Positions 40,627-49,940 are shown, counted from the stretch's first letter. The stretch is DNA of 64,000 nt from FEB-12 sp964503315 (GCA_964503315.1 CAZCZL010000010.1:62001-126000), one strand, 5' to 3'. The notes: generated by a model not told the origin, from the letters alone. Numbers and translations are program-made.

Positions 40627-41490
40627 ATGCTCATCCGGCTCCTCCTCCTCTTCACCGTCGTCCTCTGGGGCTCGACCTTCGTCGCCACCAAGATCCTGCT
40701 CCCCTATATCAACCCCGCCGAACTGCTCGGCCTGCGCATGCTCATTGGCCTCCCTATCCTCGGCGCGGTTGTCCTGATCCGGAAAGCGAAATTCAACTTC
40801 ACGCGCAAGGAGTGGCTCTCCCTCATGCTCGGATCAGCCGTCCTCACTGCGCACTTCTTGATTCAGATCACCGGCCTGAAATATACCACCGCCACCAACA
40901 CCGGATGGATCATCTCCATCACGCCGCTCATCCTGGCGGTAATTAGCTATTTCTTCCTGAAAGAAGTCCTCGGCAAATGGGCGATCATCGGTATCGCCGT
41001 CGCCACGCTTGGTGTATTACTTCTGTTCTCAAAGGGCAACTTCTCTTCTATAGTATGGCTCCGTTCCACTGGCGACTGGCTCATCCTTGTCTCCGCCCAC
41101 ACCTGGGCCATCTATACCGTGGTGATACGAACGGTCACCAAAACAAAAGATCCCCTCGCGGTAACTTTCGCGGTTTTGCTCCCGACCTTTATCATCATGG
41201 TCGGCTATCTTATCTGGCACAACCAATGGCCGGCCTATACGAGCCTCCCGATGGATGCTACCATCTCCCTTCTCGTTTTGGCGGTCCTGGCGACTGCCCT
41301 GGCCCAATGGTTCTGGCAGGAAGGGGTCGCAAAAATCGGTGCTGCCAAATCCGGGATTTTTCTCTATCTTGAACCCCTGTCATCGACCGCCCTCGGTGTC
41401 GCCTACCTGAATGAACCGTTCGGGCTTTTCACGGCGATCGGTGGTCTGATGGTCCTGGCTGGGGTTTACCTGGCTGAACGAGTGAAATAG
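40627..41490 (+). CDS. EamA-family (DMT) transporter
   Basis: A 287-residue integral membrane protein of the drug/metabolite transporter superfamily, with two EamA repeats and about ten helices. FTVVLWGSTFVATKILL opens repeat 1; LYLEPLSSTALGVAYLNEPFGLFTAIGGLMVLAGVYLAE is the characteristic end of repeat 2. The substrate cannot be read from sequence. The start is ATG 40627: the open frame upstream runs into the SRP RNA gene. It is followed after 20 bases by the YdjM-like gene. Confidence 0.9.
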   Translation: MLIRLLLLFTVVLWGSTFVATKILLPYINPAELLGLRMLIGLPILGAVVLIRKAKFNFTRKEWLSLMLGSAVLTAHFLIQITGLKYTTATNTGWIISITPLILAVISYFFLKEVLGKWAIIGIAVATLGVLLLFSKGNFSSIVWLRSTGDWLILVSAHTWAIYTVVIRTVTKTKDPLAVTFAVLLPTFIIMVGYLIWHNQWPAYTSLPMDATISLLVLAVLATALAQWFWQEGVAKIGAAKSGIFLYLEPLSSTALGVAYLNEPFGLFTAIGGLMVLAGVYLAERVK

Positions 41491-41510
41491 GAACACGGAA
41501 CTGAACTGAT

Positions 41511-42179
41511 ATGCTCATTGGACATTTCGGCGTCGCGCTTGGACTCAAACGTTTCGCCCCGACAATAAATCTCATCTGGCTCTCTATCGCGGCCACAGGT
41601 ATTGACCTGTTGTTGTGGATTTTGGTTCTCGCCGGAGTCGAGTCTGTCATCATTCCTGAAAACTACGGTCAACTGCATTACCTGCAGTTCATCTTTCCCT
41701 TCTCACACAGCCTGACCGGAGTCATCGCCTACTCGATTCTTTTCGCGATTCTCGGTTTCGCCTTTACGCGACGTTCCTCCCGACCGGTCGCCGCCGCGGT
41801 ACTTTTCTTCGCGATGTTCTCTCATTGGCTGCTCGATTTTCTCGTCCACCCCGAGCAACTCCCTCTCGCCGGTGAATCCGCCCCTAAAGTCGGCCTCGGC
41901 CTCTGGAATACTCTCCCCGCCGCCATTGCGCTCGAAGCGCTTATCTTTTTGATCGGCCTCGTAATGTACTACCGCGGGACTCGCCCCAAAAACAACACCG
42001 GGCGTTTTGGCCCGGCGATCTTATTCGTGATTGTAGCGATTGTCAGTCTGGTTGGCCAGGCAGTCAGTTCTGCCCCCGCCGACAGCCAGATAGTGGCGGC
42101 ATCTTCACTGGGGCTACTCGTCATTGTGATTCTCGTCGGCGGGTGGTTCGATGCTCACCGCCGCCCCCTCCGCAACTAA
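41511..42179 (+). CDS. YdjM/DUF457-like membrane-bound metal-dependent hydrolase
   Basis: A 222-residue membrane protein with about six helices. The conserved His/Asp residues lie as expected: MLIGHFGVALGLK at the start, FPFSHSLTGVIAY, and FAMFSHWLLDFLVHPEQLPL. Family members, such as YdjM, are predicted zinc hydrolases of unknown substrate. It follows the EamA gene closely (20 bases) and may be co-transcribed. Confidence 0.8.
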   Translation: MLIGHFGVALGLKRFAPTINLIWLSIAATGIDLLLWILVLAGVESVIIPENYGQLHYLQFIFPFSHSLTGVIAYSILFAILGFAFTRRSSRPVAAAVLFFAMFSHWLLDFLVHPEQLPLAGESAPKVGLGLWNTLPAAIALEALIFLIGLVMYYRGTRPKNNTGRFGPAILFVIVAIVSLVGQAVSSAPADSQIVAASSLGLLVIVILVGGWFDAHRRPLRN

Positions 42180-42192
42180 CCTTCGAATGTTT

Positions 42193-42217
42193 GCGCGGCA
42201 GACGTCCCCGTCTGCCC
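42193..42217. repeat. Palindromic repeat family E, copy 3
   Basis: Identical to the 25-bp copies at 31146 and 31186. It lies between two convergent genes. Confidence 0.85.
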
Positions 42218-42220
42218 GCC

Positions 42221-42751
42221 TCACCCCATCGCCACTACCACCGCCCCAGCCGATGACTGCTCATCCAGATCCCGAAGCACCAGCCAGTACCAGCAGAGCA
42301 GCATCAGCATTGGAGTGTCGGCATTCTCTTTTGCCGCCGCCTCTATCGTGACAGAGCCTTCTACCTTGAAGAATTTCCGTTTGAATATGGCGCTCATCAG
42401 CAACCGCTCTCGAACATCGTAGAGACCCCATTCTCCCCGAACCCGCTTGGTCCGTCGCCAGACAAACTTTGGTCCGTGCAGAAGCGTGACCTCCGCGCCG
42501 CTCCATCCCTTGCGACGCATCGCCGCGATATCCGTTTCACTCCCCGCCTTCCGCACGCCGATCCAGGTGTTGAAGAATCCATTCCGCTTGAAAGTCCACC
42601 GTCTGTCGACTGTCTCCGCGACCGCCCGCGAGCCGAACAGGTTGTCGAACCGAAGACTGGCGTGTACGATTCCGCCGGCCGCCATGTCCCAGTCTCTTGA
42701 ACTGATCTGGATGCAGTTAAGCTGGTCTGGAGTTTTGAGCGATGTTCCCAT
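42221..42751 (-). CDS. Hypothetical protein, 176 aa
   Basis: I do not recognise it with confidence. The strand-rich pattern with repeated 'R-W-F-K' elements (ASLRFDNLFGSRAVAET, RRWTFKRNGFFNTWIGVR, GPKFVWRRTKRVRGEWGLYD) followed by a hydrophobic C-terminal helix (TPMLMLLCWYWLVL) recalls the LURP-one/tubby-like beta-barrel with one buried helix. That would make it a small membrane-associated scramblase-like fold, but this is inference. GAGAGGT precedes the ATG. Confidence 0.6.
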   Translation of the reverse strand: MGTSLKTPDQLNCIQISSRDWDMAAGGIVHASLRFDNLFGSRAVAETVDRRWTFKRNGFFNTWIGVRKAGSETDIAAMRRKGWSGAEVTLLHGPKFVWRRTKRVRGEWGLYDVRERLLMSAIFKRKFFKVEGSVTIEAAAKENADTPMLMLLCWYWLVLRDLDEQSSAGAVVVAMG

Positions 42752-42838
42752 CTGTACCTCTCATTCAAAGGTTATCGGGTTCACCTCTCAATACGTGGAC
42801 TTACGAGTCTTCGCTATGTGGACTGAGATAGGATTCCG

Positions 42839-45448
42839 TTAGGATTGCGTTAAGGCGACCGGCCGCAGTTTCAGGTCATCCTCCACCATCTCAACCAGAA
42901 GCTTCTGCCCCGGTTTCAGAGCGCCGGCAAGAAGCAGTTTCGCGACCTGTTGGCTCAGTTCTTTATTGATGAGCCGTTTGATCGGCCTTGCGCCAAAGGT
43001 CTGGTCGTAGCCCGTCTCGGCAATGAACTTCACCGCCGCGTCGGTCACTTCTATCGCGACATCCCGCTCCAACAACAACCGCTCCAGCCGTTTTAGCTGA
43101 AGTTTGACTATCTCCGCGATCTCCGCGTGCGACAGCGCGGTGAACACGATTATCTCATCGATCCGGTTCATGAATTCCGGACGAAGGGTCTGGCGCAGAC
43201 GCTCCAGCACCGTCTTCTTCATCTCGTCAAAGATGATATCCCGGTTGAATTCTCCCATTGATCCGGACTGTTGCATGATATATTCGGCGGCGATATTCGA
43301 TGTCATGATCAGTATCGTGTTCTTGAACGACACCGTTCGCCCGCGGTTGTCGGTCAGGCGCCCATCATCGAGTACCTGCAACAGAATATTGAACACCTCC
43401 GGATGCGCTTTTTCGATCTCATCCAGGAGAACCACCGCATACGGACGGCGGCGGACCGCCTCGGTCAACTGCCCTCCCTCATCATATCCGACATATCCCG
43501 GCGGCGCGCCGATCAAACGCGAGACCGAGTGACGTTCCATGTATTCCGACATATCGACCCGGACCACCGCATCCTCCGTCCCATAGAGGAACTCAGCCAA
43601 CGCTCTGGCCAGTTCCGTTTTGCCGACCCCGGTCGGGCCGAGAAAAATGAAGGAGCCGATCGGCCGATTCGGGTCTGAGAGTCCGGCCCGTGACTGACGG
43701 ACCGCGTTGGCTACCGCCGTCACCGCCTCATCCTGACCGACCACCCGCTGGTGCAGTTCGGATTCCAGCCTCAGCAGTTTTTCGGTCTCTGATTCGGTTA
43801 GTCGCGTGACCGGGATACCGGTCCACTTGGCGACCACTTCGGCGATCTCATCAGCGTCGACTTCCTCTTTCAGGAGCGCTCGTTTCTCCTGGATCGCCAC
43901 CAGCGAATGAGTCAGGAACTGCAAACGTTTGTCAGCCTCGACCAAATCACCATACTTTATCTTGGCGGCGGCTCCGTAGTCGGCGCGACGTTCCGCGTCG
44001 GCGGCCTTCAGCTTGAGCGATTCGATTTCCGCCTTGGTATCGCGGATCGATTCGACCGTCTCTTTCTCTTTCTGCCATTGCGAGCGAAGGTCCTCCCGCT
44101 GTGCGTATAATTCCTTCAGTTCTTCCTCGATAGGCTTGAGTCGTTCGGCGGCATCGCGCTCCCGCTTGACCCCTTCCTTCTCTATTTCAAGCTGACGGAT
44201 CCGTTTCTCGACAGCATCCAGCTCTTCAGGCATGGAGTCGATAGAGATGCGCAGTTCCGCGGCCGCCTCGTCTATCAGGTCGATCGCCTTATCCGGCAAG
44301 AATCGGTCGGCGATATACCGGTCGGACAACTTCGCCGCGGCGACAATAGCGGCATCGGATATCTTGATCCCGTGGAAGACTTCGTACTTCTCCCGCAATC
44401 CGCGAAGTATCGACACCGTCTCTTCAACTGTCGGCGGTTCGATCATTACCGGCGCGAAACGACGCTCGAGCGCGGCATCCTTTTCGATATGCTTCCGATA
44501 CTCGCCTAGTGTAGTCGCGCCGATGAATCGTATCTCGCCGCGGGCGAGCGCGGGCTTGAGCATGTTGGAGGCATCCATCGCCCCCTCCGCCGCTCCCGCC
44601 CCGACCAGCGTATGCATTTCATCGACAAAGAGGATCGTTTTGCCGGCGGATTCCTCAACTTCCTTGAGGATCGCTTTCAGCCGTTCTTCGAACTCTCCTC
44701 TAAATTTGGAGCCGGCGATGAGCGCGCCGAGATCCAGCGCGACCAGAGTACGGTCTTTGAGTGTCTCGGGGACTTCGCCAACAGCGATCTTCTGCGCCAA
44801 TCCTTCAACCACGGCGGTTTTGCCGGTTCCCGGCTCACCGATCAGCACAGGGTTGTTTTTGGTTCGGCGGGAGAGAATCTTGACAATTCTGCGTATCTCA
44901 TCATCCCGCCCGATCACAGGGTCAAGTTTCCCGTCGCGAGCCGCTTTGGTCAGATCGCGCGAGTACTTTTCCAGCACGGCATATTTTGATTCCGGGTTCT
45001 CATCGGTAACCCGGGACTTGCCGCGGATGGTCGACAGTGCCTTGAGCACTTCATCGCGAGTAATGCCATTCCGTTTGAGTATTTCCTGCGCCTTGCTTTT
45101 AACCTCGAGCATCGCTAACAGCAGATGTTCCATCGAGACATATTCATCGGAAAACTGCTTCAGCTCGTTCTCCGCTTTATAGAGGATCTGCATCAGTTCA
45201 TTGGAGGAATAGAGCTGACCGCCGGATTGCCGCGCGAGTAGTTTCAATTCGTCATCGACTTCAGCCTCGATCGTGTCGACCGATGCGCCGATTCGTTTGA
45301 TGATCTGCGCAACGAGGCCATCCTCCTGCTTGAGCATTGCCAACAGCAGATGCTCCGGGGTTACCTGTGGATGTTGCTCGGCCTGGGTCAGTTGCTGGGC
45401 ATACTGGATGGCATCGATCGAGCGCTGCGTGAATTTATTGAGGTTCAT
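42839..45448 (-). CDS. clpB: Chaperone ClpB
   Basis: AAA+ disaggregase that works with DnaK to rescue aggregated proteins. The 869-residue product has the Clp N domain (two repeats, residues 1-145), AAA-1 with Walker A GEPGTGKTAVVEG near 205, the long coiled-coil middle domain at about 395-530, and AAA-2 with GPTGVGKTELARAL near 605, plus the D2-small domain. I use ATG 45448; the upstream extension to 45547 lies in the HNH gene. The start overlaps the HNH gene's end by 14 bases, so its Shine-Dalgarno (AGAAGG) is within that gene. Confidence 0.97.
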   Translation of the reverse strand: MNLNKFTQRSIDAIQYAQQLTQAEQHPQVTPEHLLLAMLKQEDGLVAQIIKRIGASVDTIEAEVDDELKLLARQSGGQLYSSNELMQILYKAENELKQFSDEYVSMEHLLLAMLEVKSKAQEILKRNGITRDEVLKALSTIRGKSRVTDENPESKYAVLEKYSRDLTKAARDGKLDPVIGRDDEIRRIVKILSRRTKNNPVLIGEPGTGKTAVVEGLAQKIAVGEVPETLKDRTLVALDLGALIAGSKFRGEFEERLKAILKEVEESAGKTILFVDEMHTLVGAGAAEGAMDASNMLKPALARGEIRFIGATTLGEYRKHIEKDAALERRFAPVMIEPPTVEETVSILRGLREKYEVFHGIKISDAAIVAAAKLSDRYIADRFLPDKAIDLIDEAAAELRISIDSMPEELDAVEKRIRQLEIEKEGVKRERDAAERLKPIEEELKELYAQREDLRSQWQKEKETVESIRDTKAEIESLKLKAADAERRADYGAAAKIKYGDLVEADKRLQFLTHSLVAIQEKRALLKEEVDADEIAEVVAKWTGIPVTRLTESETEKLLRLESELHQRVVGQDEAVTAVANAVRQSRAGLSDPNRPIGSFIFLGPTGVGKTELARALAEFLYGTEDAVVRVDMSEYMERHSVSRLIGAPPGYVGYDEGGQLTEAVRRRPYAVVLLDEIEKAHPEVFNILLQVLDDGRLTDNRGRTVSFKNTILIMTSNIAAEYIMQQSGSMGEFNRDIIFDEMKKTVLERLRQTLRPEFMNRIDEIIVFTALSHAEIAEIVKLQLKRLERLLLERDVAIEVTDAAVKFIAETGYDQTFGARPIKRLINKELSQQVAKLLLAGALKPGQKLLVEMVEDDLKLRPVALTQS

Positions 45449-46472
45449 TGGGTGCCTTCTGTGGAGGAAGCGTAAGCTTGCCAGTAAAAGTATCCCAGAC
45501 AATATCAGCAAATGCGGCATCCGCTCGCATCGCCGTTGAGTATTCATCTGGATAATTCGATAAAGCCAGTACTTGGCCCTCTATGGGAAAAATGACACGT
45601 TGTGTTAGTACTTCTGGGTTTAGGTTGGGCAACTCACCAAGTTCGCCGAGAACGACCATGAAAGTTTGTTGTCCGAAAAAGTTGATTTTGACAAACGCAA
45701 CGTTTCGAGCAGAGAGCCTGTAATCCACATAGTGGTAACGCTTGTACTCTAACGTGGAATAGCTGTTGGGGTTTCTAAGGACATCGGGATAGCCCGGCCG
45801 TACTCGTCCAAGGAAAGAGTCTGCAACTCTTATGCGACCTTCTCCTGTTAAATCGGGATTTACAGTAAAAACAGAATTGCGAAAGTCCTTAAACAGTTTG
45901 GAGTGAAAGGCGCTCGCGAAGAATACAACTTCGTATGTGATTTTCGCTAAAACTGCGTAGGGAAATACTGTCTGACCGACGAAATTCACCGGGCCCTTCA
46001 GATGTTCCTTTCTGAATGTCTGAACCTCGTCGCCAATCCTGATTTCACTCGCCCCGTTATCAAGTTGCTTGCGGTACTCTTCCAGTTTTTCTGGAAAGCG
46101 TTCCTCGACGTCTTTTAGAGCCTGCTTTCTTAGTATTCGTTTGGGAGCTATCCTTGTCCCGTCTGATCTTACTTTAGGGGAACCAACTATTTCATCACCG
46201 TCATACTGGTATCTTTCTCCAGTTGCCGGATCGATTATGGGTATGGAACGAAACGCATCCTCATTGGTCTTCAAACCGGTCTTCGCCATTCCAAATGTAA
46301 AGAATAGACATCGCATGATGTCACCTTCAAAGTGCGAGCCAAATGTGCTATTGCACTCGTCACAACAGTGTCGCAAATAAACTCTGCCTCCGATTGATTG
46401 CGGAAAAATGTGTGCTTTGCTTGGATTAACCAGATTCTCCCTATGACAATAAATACAGAAGTACTCACTCAC
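45435..46472 (-). CDS. HNH-type endonuclease-like protein within the chaperone operon
   Basis: A 345-residue protein. The N-terminus is an HNH/treble-clef unit: CIYCHREN (Cys pair), KAHIFPQSIGG (the HIxP/S catalytic His segment) and CCDECNSTFGSHFE (second Cys pair plus CN...FG...E). Nothing known is recognised after residue 60; it is rich in beta and aromatic residues. The start is GTG 46472, four-base overlap (GTGA) with the DnaJ gene; its end overlaps clpB by 14 bases. Codon use is AT-richer than in neighbouring chaperone genes, which suggests acquisition. Either a nuclease of a defence type or a repurposed domain. Confidence 0.82.
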   Translation of the reverse strand: MSEYFCIYCHRENLVNPSKAHIFPQSIGGRVYLRHCCDECNSTFGSHFEGDIMRCLFFTFGMAKTGLKTNEDAFRSIPIIDPATGERYQYDGDEIVGSPKVRSDGTRIAPKRILRKQALKDVEERFPEKLEEYRKQLDNGASEIRIGDEVQTFRKEHLKGPVNFVGQTVFPYAVLAKITYEVVFFASAFHSKLFKDFRNSVFTVNPDLTGEGRIRVADSFLGRVRPGYPDVLRNPNSYSTLEYKRYHYVDYRLSARNVAFVKINFFGQQTFMVVLGELGELPNLNPEVLTQRVIFPIEGQVLALSNYPDEYSTAMRADAAFADIVWDTFTGKLTLPPQKAPNEPQ

Positions 46473-47359
46473 CCTTCCCACTCCTCTATCATCTTCTTCT
46501 GCTTTGCGGTCAAATTCTTCGGGATCGTGACTTTCACTTCGACATAGTGGTCACCTATAATGCCGTTCGCATTGATCCCCTGCCCCTTCAAGCGCAACAT
46601 CGTGCCCGGCTGTGTCCCCGGCGGGATCGACAGCGTTACGGTCTTCGCCAACGTATGCACCGAGACCTTCGTCCCCAGTATCGCTTCGTTGAACGGTATC
46701 TCGGCCGAGCTATAAATATCATTCCCCTTGCGGGTGAAATGCGCGTCAGGGGCGACATGAACCGTAATAATAAGATCCCCATTCGGTCCGCCAAGCGGAC
46801 CCGGCTCCCCCTGTCCCGCCAGACGGATACGTCCGCCGTCATCGATTCCGGCCGGAATGCGGACATTCAATCTTTTCGGCCCTACCTGAATGACGCGGGT
46901 GGTGCCGTTGACTGCGTCCATGAACGAGATCATCAACTCCGCTTCGACATCGCGACCCGGCATCTGTGACTGCCGCGCGGTGCGCCGACGACTGCGGCTC
47001 CCGCCTCCCGAGAACGGAGAATCTCCGCCAAAGAACTGTGAGAGGATCTCTTCCCAGTTGTCGCCGCCGCCGAATCCAGTCTGACCGCCGCGGCCGAACT
47101 GCGATGGGTCGAATCCCGGCTGGCCTCCCTGGCCACCAAAAGCGCCATACTTGCGAAGCGTATCATATTCCGCGCGCTTCTTCTCATCAGAAAGAGTGTC
47201 GTATGCCTCAGAGATCTCCTTGAATTTCGCTTCGGCGGCTTTGTCCCCCTTGTTACGATCGGGATGGTACTGCTTGGCCAGTTTGCGGAACTGCTTCTTT
47301 ATCTCGTCCTGAGATGCGGTTTCGCCGACGCCGAGTATCTGGTAGAAATCTCTAGGCAT
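46469..47359 (-). CDS. cbpA: DnaJ-type co-chaperone (CbpA-like)
   Basis: J-domain protein that stimulates DnaK. The 296-residue protein has a J domain (residues 4-70) with the HPD motif at 32-34, a Gly/Phe-rich linker (75-130), and the C-terminal substrate-binding domains (VEAELMISFMDAVNGTTR onwards). The zinc-finger of full DnaJ is absent, as in CbpA. It is downstream of dnaK by 140 bases that hold a repeat, and its stop overlaps the HNH gene start. Confidence 0.93.
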   Translation of the reverse strand: MPRDFYQILGVGETASQDEIKKQFRKLAKQYHPDRNKGDKAAEAKFKEISEAYDTLSDEKKRAEYDTLRKYGAFGGQGGQPGFDPSQFGRGGQTGFGGGDNWEEILSQFFGGDSPFSGGGSRSRRRTARQSQMPGRDVEAELMISFMDAVNGTTRVIQVGPKRLNVRIPAGIDDGGRIRLAGQGEPGPLGGPNGDLIITVHVAPDAHFTRKGNDIYSSAEIPFNEAILGTKVSVHTLAKTVTLSIPPGTQPGTMLRLKGQGINANGIIGDHYVEVKVTIPKNLTAKQKKMIEEWEG

Positions 47360-47430
47360 GTTGTAATCTTTCGTCTCCTCGCCCGACGTAGATATGCGTC
47401 ACGCGAGCGTGGAAGTCAACCGCAAGTTTG

Positions 47431-47477
47431 GTAGGGCGGGTCCGTCTCCCTGAGCGAAGTCGAAGGGCGAACCCGCC
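47431..47477. repeat. Nested palindromic repeat (family B inside family C)
   Basis: The outer arms AGGGCGGGT and AACCCGCC match family C at 27631-27660, while the loop holds CCCTGAGCGA-AG-TCGAAGGG, a family B-like palindrome. It lies between dnaK and cbpA. Confidence 0.75.
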
Positions 47478-47499
47478 ACCACCTACTCTCTCACCGTAC

Positions 47500-49404
47500 T
47501 TACTCCTTCACCTCCTCGAACTCCGCATCGACCGGTGTGGATTCGCCGGCTCCGCTGTCGTTCGCCGAGGTTCTGGTGTACTGCTGGCCATCGCCGTTCG
47601 GACCTGATGCAGACTTGTACATTTCGGCCGAAGCTTCATGCCATATCTGTTGCAGCGCGTTCGAGGATGATTCAATCTCGCCCAGGTTTTCGCCTTTGAG
47701 CGCTTCTTTGACGCGAGACGAGGCCGCCTCGATCTTGTTGCGTGTGTCGACGGACAACTTGTCGCCATACTCACGCATCTGTTTCTCGGATTGGAATACC
47801 GCGGCGTCGGCGAGATTGCGGATCTCGACCTTTCGCTTCTTCTCCTTATCCTCAGATTCATGCGCCTTGGCGTCATTGACCATCCGCTGGATCTCAGTTT
47901 CGTTTAGACCGGACGATGCTTCAATGCGGATATTCTGCGATTTGCCGGTCGCCTTGTCGGCGGCGGTGACATGCAGAATACCGTTGGCGTCGATATCAAA
48001 CGTCACTTCGATCTGCGGAAGTCCGCGCGGCGCCGGCGGGATACCATCGAGCACAAACCGCCCGATCGTTTTGTTGTCGATCGCCATCTCGCGTTCACCC
48101 TGAAGCACATGGACATCAACCTGCGGCTGGTTGTCCGCGGCGGTCGAGAAGATCTGCGACTTTTTGGTCGGAATGGTCGTATTCCGCTCGATCAATTTCG
48201 TCATGACGCCGCCCAGTGTCTCAATCCCGAGCGACAGCGGAGTGACATCGAGCAGGAGCACTTCTTTGACCTCACCGGTCAATACGCCACCCTGAATCGC
48301 GGCGCCGACCGCGACAACCTCATCGGGGTTGACCGAGCGATTCGGCTCCTTACCAAAGTAGCTCTTCACCGACTCGTACACTTTCGGCATGCGGGTCATA
48401 CCGCCAACCAGAATGACATCATCTATCTGCGACGGCTGAAGTTTCGCATCCTCGAGCGCACGGCGGACCGGCGCCATGGAGCGCTCGATCAGGTCATCCA
48501 CCAGCTGTTCCAGTTTGGCGCGGGTCAGGGTCAGATTCAAATGACGCGGCCCGGATGCATCGGCCGTGATGAACGGCAGATTGATGCTGGTCTGCATTGT
48601 CGAAGACAACTCGATCTTCGCCTTTTCCCCAGCTTCTTTCAGACGCTGCATTGCCATCGGGTCTTTCGACAGGTCGATACCGTCGGATTTCCTGAACTCT
48701 TCGGTGATCCAGTCGATTATCCGCTTGTCGAAATCATCGCCGCCAAGATGCGTGTCCCCATTGGTGGAGAGGACTTCAAATACGCCCTCTGAAAGCTCGA
48801 GGACGGAGATATCGAATGTCCCGCCACCGAGGTCGTAGACCGCGACCTTGCCGGTCTTTTTCTTATCCATTCCGTAGGCCAATGCCGCGGCGGTCGGTTC
48901 GTTGATGATCCGTTTCACCTCGAGACCTGCGATACGCCCGGCATCTTTAGTCGCCTGGCGCTGGCGGTCGTTGAAGTACGCCGGGACGGTGATGATGGCA
49001 TCGCGGACAGTCTCGCCGAGGTAGTTTTCGGCGGTCTTTTTGAGACTCGCGAGGACCATTGCCGACACTTCCTGCGGCGTATACGCCTTGCCGTTCATCT
49101 CGACGACCGGCTCGCCATTTCCATTGGCGGTGACTTTGTAAGGGAAATTCTTGATCTCACTGGAGACTTCGTCGAATTTCCGCCCCATCAGTCGCTTGAT
49201 GGAAAACACGGTGTTCATCGGATTGGTGACCGCCTGACGTTTGGCGACAGTGCCGACCAAGCGCTCACCGGCGCGGTCGATCGCCACGACCGAGGGCGTC
49301 GTGCGTCCACCTTCGGCATTCGGTATCACCACCGGATTACCATTTTCTATGATGGCGACCACACTGTTGGTGGTGCCAAGATCTATGCCAATTGTTTTGG
49401 GCAT
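47500..49404 (-). CDS. dnaK: Chaperone protein DnaK (Hsp70)
   Basis: ATP-driven chaperone. The 634-residue protein has IGIDLGTTNSVVAI at the N-terminus, YFNDRQRQATKDAG, the second phosphate loop YDLGGGTFDISVLEL near 195, VGGMTRMPKV, and the substrate-binding domain with LLLDVTPLSLGIETLGGVMTKLIERN from about 385. The C-terminal tail ends FEEVKE. AAAGGAGAG precedes the ATG. It is followed by cbpA, the HNH gene and clpB; grpE and hrcA are not in the window. Confidence 0.98.
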   Translation of the reverse strand: MPKTIGIDLGTTNSVVAIIENGNPVVIPNAEGGRTTPSVVAIDRAGERLVGTVAKRQAVTNPMNTVFSIKRLMGRKFDEVSSEIKNFPYKVTANGNGEPVVEMNGKAYTPQEVSAMVLASLKKTAENYLGETVRDAIITVPAYFNDRQRQATKDAGRIAGLEVKRIINEPTAAALAYGMDKKKTGKVAVYDLGGGTFDISVLELSEGVFEVLSTNGDTHLGGDDFDKRIIDWITEEFRKSDGIDLSKDPMAMQRLKEAGEKAKIELSSTMQTSINLPFITADASGPRHLNLTLTRAKLEQLVDDLIERSMAPVRRALEDAKLQPSQIDDVILVGGMTRMPKVYESVKSYFGKEPNRSVNPDEVVAVGAAIQGGVLTGEVKEVLLLDVTPLSLGIETLGGVMTKLIERNTTIPTKKSQIFSTAADNQPQVDVHVLQGEREMAIDNKTIGRFVLDGIPPAPRGLPQIEVTFDIDANGILHVTAADKATGKSQNIRIEASSGLNETEIQRMVNDAKAHESEDKEKKRKVEIRNLADAAVFQSEKQMREYGDKLSVDTRNKIEAASSRVKEALKGENLGEIESSSNALQQIWHEASAEMYKSASGPNGDGQQYTRTSANDSGAGESTPVDAEFEEVKE

Positions 49405-49424
49405 GCTACTTCTCTCCTTTCAGT

Positions 49425-49454
49425 AGAAAAGGCTGGTCGCGAAGACCAGCCTTT
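49425..49454 (-). terminator. Terminator between hsp20 and dnaK
   Basis: AAAGGCTGGTC (49428-49438) pairs perfectly with GACCAGCCTTT (49444-49454); TTTTCTAC follows on the minus strand. It would separate hsp20 from dnaK transcription, at least partly. Confidence 0.8.
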
Positions 49455-49505
49455 CTCTTCCACATCGCAACCGATTGTTAACGGTTCCTGGTCATGTCAC
49501 TTCGC

Positions 49506-49940
49506 TTAGCCGACCGAGATCTCGATCTCCCGCGGCTTGACCTCTTCGCGCTTGTTGAACTTCACTTCGAGAATCCCATTCCTGTACTCCGCCTTGATGG
49601 AGTTCAGGTCGAGCGTCTCGGGGAGCGTGAAGCTCCGGGAGAAACGTCCGGTCCGGATCTCAGAGCGGATATAGCTGGCCTCTTCGGTTTCGGTCCGGAA
49701 TTCGCGCTGGCCGGAGACGATCAGGTTGCCGTCTTTGACGGTGACCTTGATATCCTTCTTCTCCATGCCCGGCAGTTCGAACTCAAGGGAGATGTTGTCC
49801 TTGCTCTCCTTGATATTGACGCGCGGGTGGAACTCGGCGTCCGCGTCCCAGCGGAACTGCGGGAAACCAAAGATATCCGAGACCATCCGATCGATCTCGT
49901 GGCCGAAACGGGTTTCAGGGCGAACTAGTACATTGTTCAT
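49506..49940 (-). CDS. Hsp20/alpha-crystallin small heat-shock protein
   Basis: A 144-residue small heat-shock protein that holds unfolding proteins for DnaK/ClpB. The alpha-crystallin domain runs from about residue 38 to 130 (FHPRVNIKESKDNISLEFELPGMEKKDIKVTVKDGNLIVSG...FSRSFTLPETLDLNSIKAEYRNGILEV), shown in parts, and the C-terminal IEI/IXI-like motif is REIEIS. The ATG at 49940 has a perfect AGGAGG seven bases upstream. An in-frame ATG at 50012, with GGAGAG upstream, could add 24 residues. It lies upstream of dnaK on the same strand. Confidence 0.95.
   Translation of the reverse strand: MNNVLVRPETRFGHEIDRMVSDIFGFPQFRWDADAEFHPRVNIKESKDNISLEFELPGMEKKDIKVTVKDGNLIVSGQREFRTETEEASYIRSEIRTGRFSRSFTLPETLDLNSIKAEYRNGILEVKFNKREEVKPREIEISVG

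Noticed and set aside
44232..45182. Long plus-strand open frame opposite clpB
   Set aside because: It is antisense to the conserved AAA-1 and middle domains of ClpB and has a Ser/Arg-rich composition typical of a shadow frame in GC-rich DNA.
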